NCBI GenBank assembly: GCA_032622095.1
Contig: CP136068.1
Span: 125,745,989-125,809,988 of the forward strand
DNA length: 64,000 bases
Reading direction: 5' to 3'
Origin: Siphonodentalium dalli
Taxonomy: Eukaryota; Mollusca; Scaphopoda; Gadilida; Siphonodentaliidae
Shown here: positions 54,258-64,000 of the stretch, one piece after another
Numbering within the stretch: position 1 is the first letter of the stretch
How the letters are laid out: every line of letters begins with the position of its first letter
Program-made: the position numbers and the translations under genes
Notes under the pieces: generated by a model
Told to the model about the DNA's origin: nothing
Seen by the model: only the letters and a program-made list of their open reading frames with translations
The model's database searches: none

Positions 54258-55108
54258 CATTATTATGAAACATAGCCCCACATTCTTTTAAACGGACTGA
54301 TCACATGGCCAACATAATATGGCTCACTTTCCCTTGATATTTCAAAAGATAGCCACACCATAAAGTAAAAGTGTTGTGCTGCCCAGTGGTGGTGAGTTTC
54401 AAATCAAGCGACAACCTTCTGGAGACTTCAAACGGCCAATATGAAAGTGGGTAGGATTATCGGCGCACTTTAGAAAAATACCTACAACAATACAAGGCAG
54501 CGACTGTAGCAAAAATAATAAAAGCGCTATTTGAATTCAAGCTGTTTTGTAACTTGTGTCCATTATATCTCGCTGTTATACCCATTTGCAGACCACGGGG
54601 ATTCTGCCCGCGAACATTTTCACATACTTTTTTTTCTCGTGTCTATCGATAGAAAAAAGTATCGCATTTTCCTCTTCGTTTTGTATGTTAACAAAAGTAC
54701 GGGGTATCAAGCGGTCTACACGTGCCGACATGTTGAACAAATACGATCTATGGCCGGCTATTGCGTTCATCATGCAAGTCTAAATATAGAGAGTAACATA
54801 GCAGTCAGCTCGGCCTTCCGTTTCATGCAGAACATATATTAATTTGTGGAAGTCGGCCCTGTTATGTTATCACATCTGGTTGCGTTTCCCTCTCCTGTTC
54901 ATGACTCGACGCCACTTTTGGCATCTTTAAACCACACATATAGACTCCACACATCACTGAGATGATTTAAAATAAGTTTAATATAATATTATAAAGTAAT
55001 ATAATAAATCTTGTTGCTTGTTTAGTGTACAGTACCCCTTTAAACTTGGATATCTTATTTTATTAGTCGGTTATTCCACTATAACAGTAATGTTTACAGG
55101 ACAATGGT
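54258..55108. other. No gene recognised
   Basis: Overlapping short frames on both strands (54531-54842) without domains. AT-rich sequence between two mobile elements. Confidence 0.4.
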
Positions 55109-55571
55109 TTAACCCTTTACCCACCAAACCGGCCAAAAACGCCCTAATAACGCTCCAACAGCCTAAAATATCTTCGGTCTGTCTCAATAACACCATACAA
55201 ATATGGATATCATTGGAAACGGTTCATTGACCACATTGTGATGGTTACAGTTATGCCCTGTGCCAATGCATTCTCTTATATATGCGAGTCGACCATAGGT
55301 CGCTCGCATACATAAGAGAATGCATTGGCCTAAAAAATTCTTTTTTTAACACGTTTTACCATTTTTTCTTACATTCTTTAACAATTTTATCATTTTTTCT
55401 TACATTTTTTAACATTTTTTATAATATTTTTCTACATTCTTTGACAATTTTATCATTTTTAATATGTGTTAAGCCAATGCATTCTCTTATATGTGCGAGG
55501 CGACCTATGGTCGACTCGCATAGATAAGAGAATGCATTGGCACAGGGCCGTTCTGTTGGGTAAAGGGTTAA
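55109..55571. mobile_element. piggyBac-like MITE with two hairpins, copy C
   Basis: Begins TTAACCCTTTACCCACCAAA and ends TGTTGGGTAAAGGGTTAA, with hairpin modules at 55262-55329 and 55473-55541. The left ~150 bp ('aacagcctaaaatatcttcg', 'gtctgtctcaata', 'accatacaaatatgg', 'accacattgtgatg') is the complement of the right ~150 bp of the element at 19521-19919. The two copies are therefore the same family in opposite orientation. Confidence 0.78.
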
Positions 55572-56010
55572 ACCGACATGGGTCATTCGAGCTTCCAAAT
55601 TTTGTCTACGTATTTTATGAAGGAGGTATCAGATATGTTGATAAATACACGAAATATTGATCTACCGGCTTCATATGCTCTAAAAAATAATTACAGCTCA
55701 GCAATTTTCCATCTGTTTTCAATTTTCACACATGTCAAATAAACGCTCTTTATTTCTACCATACAACGAAAGGACTCATTCGGAACGCTCTTTTATGTTC
55801 CACGCCGTACATGTGGCTGTTGTTTCTTTGGTACCCAAACACCGTGTTCAAAGTTGTATTTTCATGACTAAAGTGCGTCTGTCTGGGACATATAAATGCC
55901 CGTAGAAAGGTAGTTGAAGTATTTATCGAAGTATTTCGATACCGGGAAAAATTCAAAAGCGAATACTGGTATGTGTAATTTGGAGCGCAAACTGCCATGT
56001 GGCTTTAAAC
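55572..56010 (+). mobile_element. TIR element (MITE family B), copy
   Basis: It starts 'ccgacatgggtcattcgagc', immediately after the preceding TTAA, and ends 'gcgcaaactgccatgtggct' + 'ttaaa'. It includes 'aaacgctctttatttctacc', 'ggaacgctctttta', 'ggtacccaaacaccgtg', 'aaagtgcgtctgtctgggac' and 'cgataccgggaaaaattcaa'. Non-coding; 100-codon frames in it are chance. Confidence 0.75.
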
Positions 56011-56162
56011 ATGCGACACATCATTTTTGGAAAGTTAATAATAATGAAAATAAGAACAAATCCAATCTAATTTTGCATGTACGTTTGAAGATGTTGTTTT
56101 ACATAATTTTAAGAAAGTTACTTCGCAATTCGCACGAACCCACTTCGAAGATCTTGGTTCCC

Positions 56163-56597
56163 TTTAAACGGGCATGGCTCATTCGAACCTCTAAGTTTTG
56201 TCTACGTAATTTGGAGGGACGGATATGACATGTCAATATATACACGAACCATTGATATACCGCCTCCATATGCTATGGAAATCCCATTCCAAAGTCACAG
56301 CCATTTCCCAGTCGTTTTCAATTTTTCGCCATAATTCTTTATTTCTACCATATCAGGAATAGACTAACAACGTTCTTTCTAATCAATTTCGTGCAAACGA
56401 TGGTATTTTGTTTGGGACACAAACACCGTGTTTGTATTTTGCTTAAGTTTTTTGCGTCATTTGGGGTTACATACTGCTCGTAGAAAGGTAGATCAGATAT
56501 GTATTGACATATTTCGATACCGGGAACAATTCAAAAGCGAGTAATAGTATGTGTATCTTGGAGCGCAAACCGCCATGACTGTGGCTTTAATATAATA
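56163..56597 (+). mobile_element. TIR element (MITE family B), copy
   Basis: The left end CTTTAAACGGGCATGGCTCA and the right end GCCATGACTGTGGCTTTAA are an imperfect inverted repeat. The interior has 'attcgaacctctaagttttg', 'ttctttatttctaccatatc', 'aggaatagactaac', 'gggacacaaacaccgtg' and 'cgataccgggaacaattcaa'. The first ACGCTCTTT is eroded. It is tandem to the copy at 55572 with ~150 bp between. Confidence 0.78.
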
Positions 56598-57084
56598 GGT
56601 GCAGTAGTAATCAATGCTAGATTATACGGATATATTGTCTGTGCCCTCAGTATTCCAGTATCACGATACCCTTGAAATGACCGTGACATATATCTAACCG
56701 CCAAACAAAGACACAAAGAGTTCGTTAACTGTCGATTCACCAATATAAGTAGCAAAGAACATCCGAGAAGAAGATCCGACTGCGACATACCCAGCGTAGC
56801 AACGAACCAACGAACAAACAAATAGGCAGCTGGTGGCCAAAACAACCCTCACAACAAAAACGCTTTCCCAATGAAGACAATGATTTTTGTCGATTTCGAG
56901 CGGAACACGCCTTCCATATATCGCATCACACTTAAACAGGAATAACGTTCTCAATGCAGCTACTCTAAAAGTGAACTGTCCATAATAAATCGATTTGGGT
57001 TCCATGTTTGTGATTCAGTTTGCTTAACGACATACGTGGGCGCACGTCGTTTCAAATCGGGACACAGTCGCGCAGAAATCTTCA
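56598..57084. other. Intergenic DNA; nothing recognised
   Basis: Minus-strand frames at 56531-57005 overlap a transposon end and have no domain. Confidence 0.35.
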
Positions 57085-57166
57085 GAGTCGCACGTTAGGA
57101 ATCGGTTGTCGTTGACTCTGCATTTAACTGTGATCCATAACAGGTATACACATTTTACATATAGAC
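57085..57166 (+). promoter_or_regulatory. Proximal upstream region of PAN gene 3
   Basis: Contains 'cgttaggaatcggttgtc' and 'ctgtgatccataacagg', in the same order and similar spacing as upstream of PAN genes 1 and 2. Conservation ends a short way upstream, defining a compact promoter/5'UTR block. Confidence 0.5.
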
Positions 57167-57466
57167 ATGTTCTTCGTCATACTTCTTAGCGTTGTGGCGT
57201 CAGTTCTGGGGTTACAGGATATACGCGGTGTGCTAAATGTCATATGTGACGGCCGCAGAGCGGCGCCGTTCTACACCACTTCCTTCATTAAGAACACGAC
57301 ATTGACGTCATTTCAAACATGTGTCTTTAACTGCTTGGGAGACAAGTGGTGTACGTCTGGGAATTTTGATAAAGTAGGCGGCGTGTGTTCCTTACTCAGA
57401 GACTCCTACATCGGTCGGCCATGTGACTGGTTCCCGTCGAGCGAGAACGGCATCGTATTTTACCTG
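57167..57466 (+). CDS. PAN gene 3, exon 1: signal peptide and PAN/Apple domain
   Basis: 300 nt from ATG 57167 to the phase-0 donor CTG|GTGAGT. Signal peptide MFFVILLSVVASVLG, then PAN/Apple with cysteines 27, 52, 56, 62, 74 and 86, and landmarks AAPFYTTS, WCTSGNFDKVGGVCS and CDWFPSSENGIVFYL. Exact length, phase and cysteine positions equal those of paralogues 1 and 2. Read-through beyond the donor to 57601 is intronic. No second exon was found before the window ends, which may simply mean that introns are long. Expected product: a secreted or extracellular PAN-containing protein. Confidence 0.8.
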
Positions 57467-57875
57467 GTGAGTACAAGTTCATATCACTGGTTTCCACGTC
57501 ATGGATTTATTTATTCCCGCAAATTTTGTAACCGAGTAATATGGCATACTGATGTGATTATAGGTTGGCCACACGACAATGCACGCATACTTGATTTATA
57601 AATCGACGACACGCAAGGAGGTGGGTGTGAGATTAATTTGAATTGTTTAATGCTGGCAATATACACGGACAATGTACCACTTAATGTGGTGTATACAATA
57701 TATAATCCATATAGTTCATAACAAAATGATTTCAATATAATGACCATGGATGACATGGATCCATGGTGGAAGGGGTTCGACAACACGTTATCAGCTAGCT
57801 AAAATAGTTCGTCACTTTGAGACTGGTACTAAGAGACAAAGAAGTAAAGTTTGTATTTCACAAAATCCTACCTAT
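57467..57875. other. Intron 1 of PAN gene 3, first part; nothing recognised
   Basis: No conserved exon or repeat landmark identified. Confidence 0.35.
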
Positions 57876-57939
57876 TCATACAGAAAACCGTGGCTAGGGT
57901 GCCAGATCTCATAGCTTGTGTTAATGGTGCCCAAATTGA

Positions 57940-58526
57940 TTTATTGATTGATTTGGGCACCACTTCTGACATATATAAACAACGCCATTAGATTCGTCAT
58001 ATCATGTGAATGATTATATATAAGTTTCGTGGCAATCGGCGCAAACATTTTGTTCTGCCCCTCCCCTTTTCTGCCATTGACAACGGCGTAACTTTAGAAA
58101 ATTCTAACCCGCACCATTATCTTTCTCGTAAAACTTACAATTAGTAGACCCGTTTGGTGACATCTAGATGGTCCCTCGGCGCTAAATTTAGTTGATCAAT
58201 TTAGGTGCCCTTCTCTCATTTCGTACACCCCTGACTCCAACGGCGCCACATTTGACATATGTAAACAACGCCATTAGATTCCTTATATCACGGGGATGAT
58301 TATATATAAGTTTCGTGGCAATCGGCGACAAATATATTTTCTATCCCACCCATTTTCTGCCCCTGACAAGAACGGCGTCACTTTAGAAATTCATAACCCG
58401 CACCATTATCTTTCTCGTAAAAAGTTATTCCTAGTAGACCCCTTTGATGCCATCTAGATGGTCCCCTGTGAATTTTTATAGAACACAGACAGACAGACAG
58501 ACATTCGCAAATATAGATATAGATAA
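57940..58526 (-). mobile_element. Helitron-like element with two ~275-bp units, minus strand
   Basis: On the minus strand it starts at about 58526 with A|TCTATATCTATATTTGCG followed by (TGTC)n, a Helitron-like 5' end as in the array at 47 kb. Two tandem units share 'gcatatgtaaacaacgccat'-type blocks (plus strand 57965 and 58256), 'agtttcgtggcaatcggcg', 'cgcaccattatctttctcgt' and 'catctagatggtcc'. The 3' CTRR end with hairpin was not found, so the left border is uncertain. Confidence 0.5.
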
Positions 58527-59061
58527 TATTGCTACACTGTTAAAACTTACTGTAAATATTCGGCAGGAGCGGGAATAATTTGACGGAGCATACATGTAGG
58601 TCAGTGTTTGATTCTATGGACCATGGGAACTTCACTTCTCAGATCATCGTTGTTCCGTTTTTAGACATACACTATCTTTACGTTACTAGTTCCGTAAACT
58701 ATCACTCGTAGTTCCGCACATGTCAACACGTGACTTGGCCACTTGGTTTAATCACGTCATGACTCATGACTCGCAAATGAATCAGTTACCATTTATATTC
58801 AATTTAAGTTTCAAGAATGTACATGTAAGTATGGACCATAAATTGTATGTTGTTGAAAATCTTTAATGTGATTTTTTTCTTCGAGGTATTATGCATTAGA
58901 CAGTCACACAGACCGTCAATGTACTTTATTCTGTAATTCAAGGTATCAAATTCAATTTAGTCATACCGGATAGTGGCAGAATTGTGCTTTACAAATACCA
59001 CTTGTAAACTAGAAAACGGGGCTAATGTTGTACGTATTTTATTTCCACATCAAATAATTGA
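58527..59061. other. Intronic DNA; nothing recognised
   Basis: AT-rich without open frames of note. Confidence 0.35.
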
Positions 59062-59405
59062 TTTACCATACTTACATGTAATTTCTAAAAATACGGCACT
59101 TATATAACCGTCATAAATATTACCATACTTACTTGTAATTTCTAAAAATACGGCACTTATATAACCGTCATAAATATTACCATACTTACCTGTAATTTCC
59201 AAAAATACAGGCACTTATATAACCGTCATGTATATTGCCATATACTTATACGTAATTTCTAAAAACGGTGCTGATATAACCGTCATATATATTACCATAC
59301 TTACATGTATTTTCCAAAATACGGCACTATATAACCGTCGTATATATTACCATACTTACATGTACTTTCTAAAATACAGGCACTTATATAACCGTCATAT
59401 ATATG
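59062..59405 (+). repeat. ~58-bp minisatellite, array 1 (about six units)
   Basis: Units read 'ttaccatacttacatgtaat', 'ttctaaaaatacggcactta' and 'tataaccgtcatata'. Lengths vary between 56 and 60 bp. The same repeat forms a larger array at 63408-64000. Confidence 0.95.
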
Positions 59406-61074
59406 AACATTAGCCCTTTAACAGGTTGTTCTGTAAAATGTAAACATAGAGTCAGCTTGTTGTGTAAAGTCAATACCGGTTCCGTATTTTTTTTCGAGAC
59501 AATGAGCTGGCAGATATTTTCCCAGCCCTTTGTTCCGTAAAATTACACAATTTCTTTTAACAGTGTACTCAACGATCGACATGACCGTGACGAGGTATAT
59601 AAGTTAACGATGTATTACATGTTTGTGTGATCCCCGCCCACTTGCATAATGTATCCCCACTCAGCCTCCACATAAGAGTACAAGTAAACCATAGTCAGAA
59701 ATATAAATTATAATTAAAAATATATTGGTTACATGAATTCCGTTAAACAACTAATCCTTCGAAGTATTACAAAAAAACTATGGCTTATTACTGCAGGTGT
59801 CTCATTCACCACACCAGAAAACTTTTAAATGCGGATAAAAAAATCGGAGGTATTGTGTTCCCGACAAGAGTGCATTGTCCAGCCATTGTTCATACCTAAA
59901 AATCGAAAGCAATTAACGCGGTCATAATTATTACATACTGCAACTAGAATACCATCACAACACAACCATCAGTGGGCTGCAGAACGAAAAATATCTATAA
60001 AAGTTGAAATATAAGACTTACAAATTATCTTTTAAATGTCTTTTATTGGTAATTCACATAGCTTGTCACAAACCAAAAATCGGCCTCCTGACCGCGCAGT
60101 TCGACTTTTAAACTAATAAACCGGAAAAGACATAAAATCTACATGAGACCACGGAGTTTTATAATTTGGCCCACAGTATACACCTGGTGGTGTTAATTAC
60201 GGTTAACCCCACCCAGCATCATATGATGGGTAGCAATAGTATTCATTAATATCGGCATGCCTCATGAGTCAGTAATAGGTGACATGTTGTGAGCAGAAAA
60301 TATATTTCTAAATCTTTTAATTTAAAGCAGATATCGCTATCTGTTACACTGTTTAGTTATTCCCAGTACGTTCACTTTATTTGCAGAACACCGTATCGTG
60401 GAAAACAAAATACAAAAATTATGTTTGTATTGGCTAAATGTTCTAGCGTTGTAATAAACACAGAAATATAAAGATACACGATTGTTTTTGGAAAATTTAG
60501 TTTTTGATTAAAGTTTGCCATGTATACATCGGTGATGCGGCCATATCAACGCCACGTTAAACGTTGTATCGTGGCTATATTAGAAAGCGATGCCGGTAGG
60601 TCTACTTAAATTATTTAATATTTCCAATACGTTTTGTTTCACAAAGTATACGACAGAACCACATACATGTATGTACATGTAAAGCTATGAACCATATCAG
60701 CCCAAATAAGGCTTCATTTCCCATACCAAGATTCATCGAGAGTCTTCTCCCATGCTGTCCAGTGATGTCGCAAAGGGGCAATGATCACAACAAAGGTCGA
60801 CCTCTCCCCTGCGTATAATGCAATCACAATTAAACTGACGTGGCTCGTTCATACCTAAAATTATGTAAATATATATTGGTAATATATATCTCAAAACATA
60901 CCTACCAAATTCGTTGACATAGCGTGGAAAATACGTGTTATGTGCCTTATATGTATCGATATATATTATATCGATTCGTTTGTGCCGGTTCAACGATGTT
61001 AGTTATCAGTGCGTAAAGTATTTTTAAAATAGTTTAATTCTAAGATAACGCAATGTACCTTTTCCTGATATTCC
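59406..61074. other. No confirmed gene
   Basis: On the minus strand 60858-60733 reads MNEPRQFNCDCIIRRG, then EVDLCCDHCPFATSLD, then a stop, after a weak acceptor 'cataattttag'. It is cysteine-rich and exon-like, but I recognise no domain. Otherwise AT-rich DNA. Confidence 0.25.
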
Positions 61075-61295
61075 GTTTCCGATTTTAAAATTTGGAAACG
61101 TATCATTTGCACTGTTTCGGTACGGGTCCGTACATTGTGTTCGATGTTGTGTTTTGTATGACTTCAATGTGTCTTCCTGGGACAACATTATAATGTTCAA
61201 TGAAAGGTAGTTCGTGTATATATGGATATATTTCGATACTGGGACGATATTATTTGTATTTTGAGCGGAAACCGGCATGTAGCTTTCACTGTAAG
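61075..61295 (+). mobile_element. TIR element (MITE family B), 3' half
   Basis: Contains 'gacttcaatgtgtcttcctg', 'gaaaggtagttcgtgtat', 'tttcgatactggga' and 'gagcggaaaccggcatgtag' + 'cttt', corresponding to the right half of family B. The left half, including the ACGCTCTTT pair, is absent. Confidence 0.55.
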
Positions 61296-61460
61296 CGACC
61301 ACAAATGAACAACACTTACATTTAGCAAAATAGTTCATCTTGCATAGGACCAAGGACAAATATTTGCAGTTGGGTTTTCCCTATTGATCATTTTTAAACT
61401 ACATACTTCAAAGTGATATCATAGTGTTCATGAACATCTTTTGAATTTGTTTGCAAAAAC

Positions 61461-61730
61461 GTTTTCATATCAAAACTGTTTAATGTCTCAGAATGGATTG
61501 ATTTATAAGTCACGTCATTATGATTATACAGTTAATACAAATCAATCAAAATTAATGTTAACTCATTTATGCAGATACAATCAATATAACACATAAAATC
61601 ATAGGAATATAACACTATAGACAAACTGATCAATGCCTCAGAATGGGTTATTCCTTGGTGACGTCGTTGACATTATACTCTTTATCATTAATATAGGGCC
61701 CGCTCTCCCGCGGCGAAGCCGCGGAAGCGA
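61461..61730. repeat. Imperfect duplication and GC-rich hairpin
   Basis: 61461-61530 and 61618-61690 share 'aaactg.t.aatg.ctcaga', 'atggatt'/'atgggtt' and '.gtgacgtc.tt'-type blocks, about 150 bp apart. Immediately after, CCGCGGCGAAGCCGCGG (61711-61727) forms a 7-bp GC stem with a 3-nt loop within AT-rich DNA. Confidence 0.5.
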
Positions 61731-62697
61731 AACGACCAGGGTATACGTATGCGAATATGGGATATATACTAATCGACTTTTTCGGCCCAATCTAAAAATA
61801 AATTGAAATACCTAAAATAGGATAATTTATTCATAACTGAAGGGTCAGCCAGGGTCAGCGGAGTCCAAAATTCTATTGTTGGCAACGGTCGCCATTTTTT
61901 ATTGATTAATGCCACCTCGAAATGTGTAATTGGGCAAAATGCTCCAGGGCAAAAATAAAAAACTTTGATCTAGCAACTGTTAGCTATACTTCATCATATG
62001 TAGGAACATCATGCTCCTAAAGCCAAATATATTTTCATAAAGTGAATGTAAATTGAACAAAAGCTCTGGATAACAAAAAAGTTAAATTGCATGAAAAAGT
62101 TTTGTTTACATATTTCATAAAATTATTAAAAATATTCACACCGAAAGAGGAATCTAGCGACCTTGCTGGCCGTTTACATATTATCTTCAATTTTCTAACG
62201 GTATTTCCGCCTAAAAAGTTGATGAAATATTCTCAAAGTTCAAGGCCGACAAACGGAAACTTTAAGTTCCGATTGAAAGAGCGCAGAGCCATTTTAAGAT
62301 TGATTCTTGGGAAACCAGTAAAGGCGTCATGACATCAAGACGTACATCATGACGTCACTACCTACACCGGCGCGCAAAATTCCAGACAGAACAGCGTCGA
62401 TGGCCAGACATCTGAGACTCGTATTACATGGCAGGCTAAATATCCACATTTACGTTATATGTGATTATTTACATACATTGTATATATCATTTTCTTGTGT
62501 CCCATTATAATTAGGGTGGATACACACATGCATGTAATTTCTGTATGTAAAATACATGTATTTTACATGCCACACCAATAATTGACAACATTAATCACCT
62601 GCGCGCGAGCGGTTCATTGTTAACAGGCCAGACAAGTGAGCAGTGCTAAGCGAAGTCAAATTGTCTTCTATCAGTACATTTAAGGCCAGTCCAAAAC
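61731..62697. other. No gene recognised; short palindrome
   Basis: An 81-codon frame at 62087-62332 is lysine-rich without a domain. A ~28-bp palindrome centred on ACATGT ('gtaaaatacatgtattttac') lies at about 62545-62570. Confidence 0.35.
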
Positions 62698-62730
62698 ATG
62701 TCTTCTCTCACGGATGCGGAAATTAGTCAA
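62698..62730 (+). CDS. Candidate first coding exon (11 codons)
   Basis: ATG in good context ('aaaacatgtc') encodes MSSLTDAEISQ, then a donor GTATGT in phase 0. The 'LTDAEIS' motif resembles the first helix of calmodulin/troponin-C-type EF-hand proteins ('LT..qi..F'), whose genes often have a short first coding exon. No second exon is visible in the remaining 1.3 kb. A minimal call from 11 residues; it could be chance. Confidence 0.25.
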
Positions 62731-63407
62731 GTATGTGTGATATCTGGCATTTTATTAATGCACGACCACCAGAAGCCATACGTCTGGCATAGGCCTATAC
62801 AGGCTTGATGTAGAACATTTTCAACTATGATGCTTGTTTGGGTTGGGTCTCGAAAGCTTCAAATCGGTAAGGGACTTAGTTGAATGCATCGGTCGGAATA
62901 ATCTGGGCAAGAAGGTACAATATGATATGTTTTACTTAAATAGCTCAGAGTTAGCCACCCCCGCCTGTTCGCTTTCGGGGTCATATATAGCCCCTGCATG
63001 CGTCGGGGAAATCCTGACCCACCACTGCTATAAATAAGAGAGGACTGGTAGTTATTTAAATATAAAGTCTACCATATGGGTTATCCCACGAACAATTATT
63101 TTAAGTGGCCTGGCGACTCGGTCCAAGATAATGGCTTATCTACATTCCGACTTAGTTGGAACTAGAACTCAGTGCGTTCAACACGTAGGCAATGATTGGG
63201 TTGTCAGCTGTGGACACATATTACATCGTCTGTATGATCCATGTAAAACGCCAAATACACGATAATTACAGAGCTTACATACATGTGTGTATCCACCCTT
63301 AGGTTTGATCATCAAATCTTTATATAAAGATAACAATTCAGCCGATAATCCCATGAACAGTAACAAGCGGGCGCAAATTACGTTTACTTACATGATCATA
63401 TTAATAA
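62731..63407. other. No gene recognised
   Basis: Short frames (62834-63037 plus, 63178-63366 minus) without domains. The sequence leads into the terminal minisatellite. Confidence 0.35.
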
Positions 63408-64000
63408 ATATTACCATACTTACAATAATTTCTAAAAATACGGCACTTATATAACCGTCATATATATTACCATACTTACATACAATTTATAAAATACGGC
63501 ACTTATATAACCGTCATGCATATTACCATACTTACATACAATTTATAAAATACGACACTTATATAACCGTCATATATATTACCATACTTACATACAATTT
63601 ATAAAAATACGGCACTTATATAACCGTCATATATTACCATACTTACATACAATTTATAAAATACGGCACTTATATAACCGTCATATACATTACCATACTT
63701 ACATACAATTTATAAAATACGGCACTTATATAATCGTCATATATATTACCATACTTACATATAAATTTATAAAATACGGCACGTATATAACCGTCATATA
63801 TATTACTATACTTACACACAATTTATAAAATACGGCACGTATATAACCGTCATATATATTACTATACTTACACACAATTTATAAAATACGGCACTTATAT
63901 AACCGTCATATATATATATTACCATACTTACATACAATTTATAAAATACGGCACGTATATAACCGTCATATATATTACCATACTTACATACAATTTATAA
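63408..64000 (+). repeat. ~58-bp minisatellite, array 2 (about ten units, runs off the window)
   Basis: Same unit as array 1 but a distinct subtype: 'catacttacatacaatttat' replaces 'catacttacatgtaatttct', followed by 'aaaatacggcacttatataa' and 'ccgtcatata'. Within-array similarity is higher than between arrays, consistent with local homogenisation. The array continues past 64000. Confidence 0.95.

Noticed and set aside
60733-60860. Cysteine-rich minus-strand segment resembling a last exon
   Set aside because: The acceptor lacks a good pyrimidine tract, and no upstream exon or family match was found.

Overview
This is a eukaryotic, AT-rich, repeat-dominated window. There are no operons, ribosome binding sites, rRNA genes or CRISPR arrays. 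Small exons with GT-AG borders, large introns, tRNA-derived SINEs, CR1-like and I-clade-like LINEs, Helitrons and many TIR elements point to an invertebrate animal. The SINE and LINE tails (a 'gatatggcct..' block followed by 'accccaatca') and the repeat mix suggest a mollusc. The species cannot be fixed from the sequence.

The host genes worth following form a small family whose first exon encodes a signal peptide plus a six-cysteine PAN/Apple domain. There are three copies of this exon, each exactly 300 nt, starting at ATG and ending phase 0 at a consensus donor: 27282-26983 (minus), 39856-40155 (plus) and 57167-57466 (plus). For the minus-strand copy I could follow the gene further. A 54-nt linker exon (25994-25941), an 86-nt exon (24951-24866) and a 205-nt exon (18710-18506) join in compatible phases. 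The last two read as the first two exons of a galectin carbohydrate-recognition domain. A homologous 54-nt linker exon lies at 52153-52206, downstream of the second PAN exon. The predicted product is a secreted PAN-galectin chimera whose galectin part lacks the usual sugar-binding residues. The terminal galectin exon was not found.

Everything else is mostly mobile DNA. 0-18 kb: a nearly identical pair of ~500-bp TIR elements, SINEs, an 80-bp minisatellite, a LINE fragment and degenerate repeats. 18.5-27.3 kb: the PAN-galectin gene, with introns hosting nested palindromic TIR elements and an RT-less LINE copy. 27.8-39.7 kb: a CR1-like LINE (esterase ORF1, PHD finger, endonuclease, reverse transcriptase; minus strand, decayed), embedded in a large inverted and tandem repeat system with a 1.87-kb tandem duplication and long hairpins. 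39.8-52.2 kb: the second PAN gene, whose long intron holds a SINE, two head-to-tail RT-less LINE copies and a 4.4-kb head-to-tail Helitron array built on ~122-bp repeats that carry NRF-1-type sites. 52-64 kb: more LINE and TIR elements, the third PAN exon, a second Helitron-like element and two arrays of one ~58-bp minisatellite, the last running off the right edge.

Limits: all alignments, identities and splice calls were made by eye. No database or RNA evidence was used, and exon joins are inferences from phase, splice sites and family resemblance.
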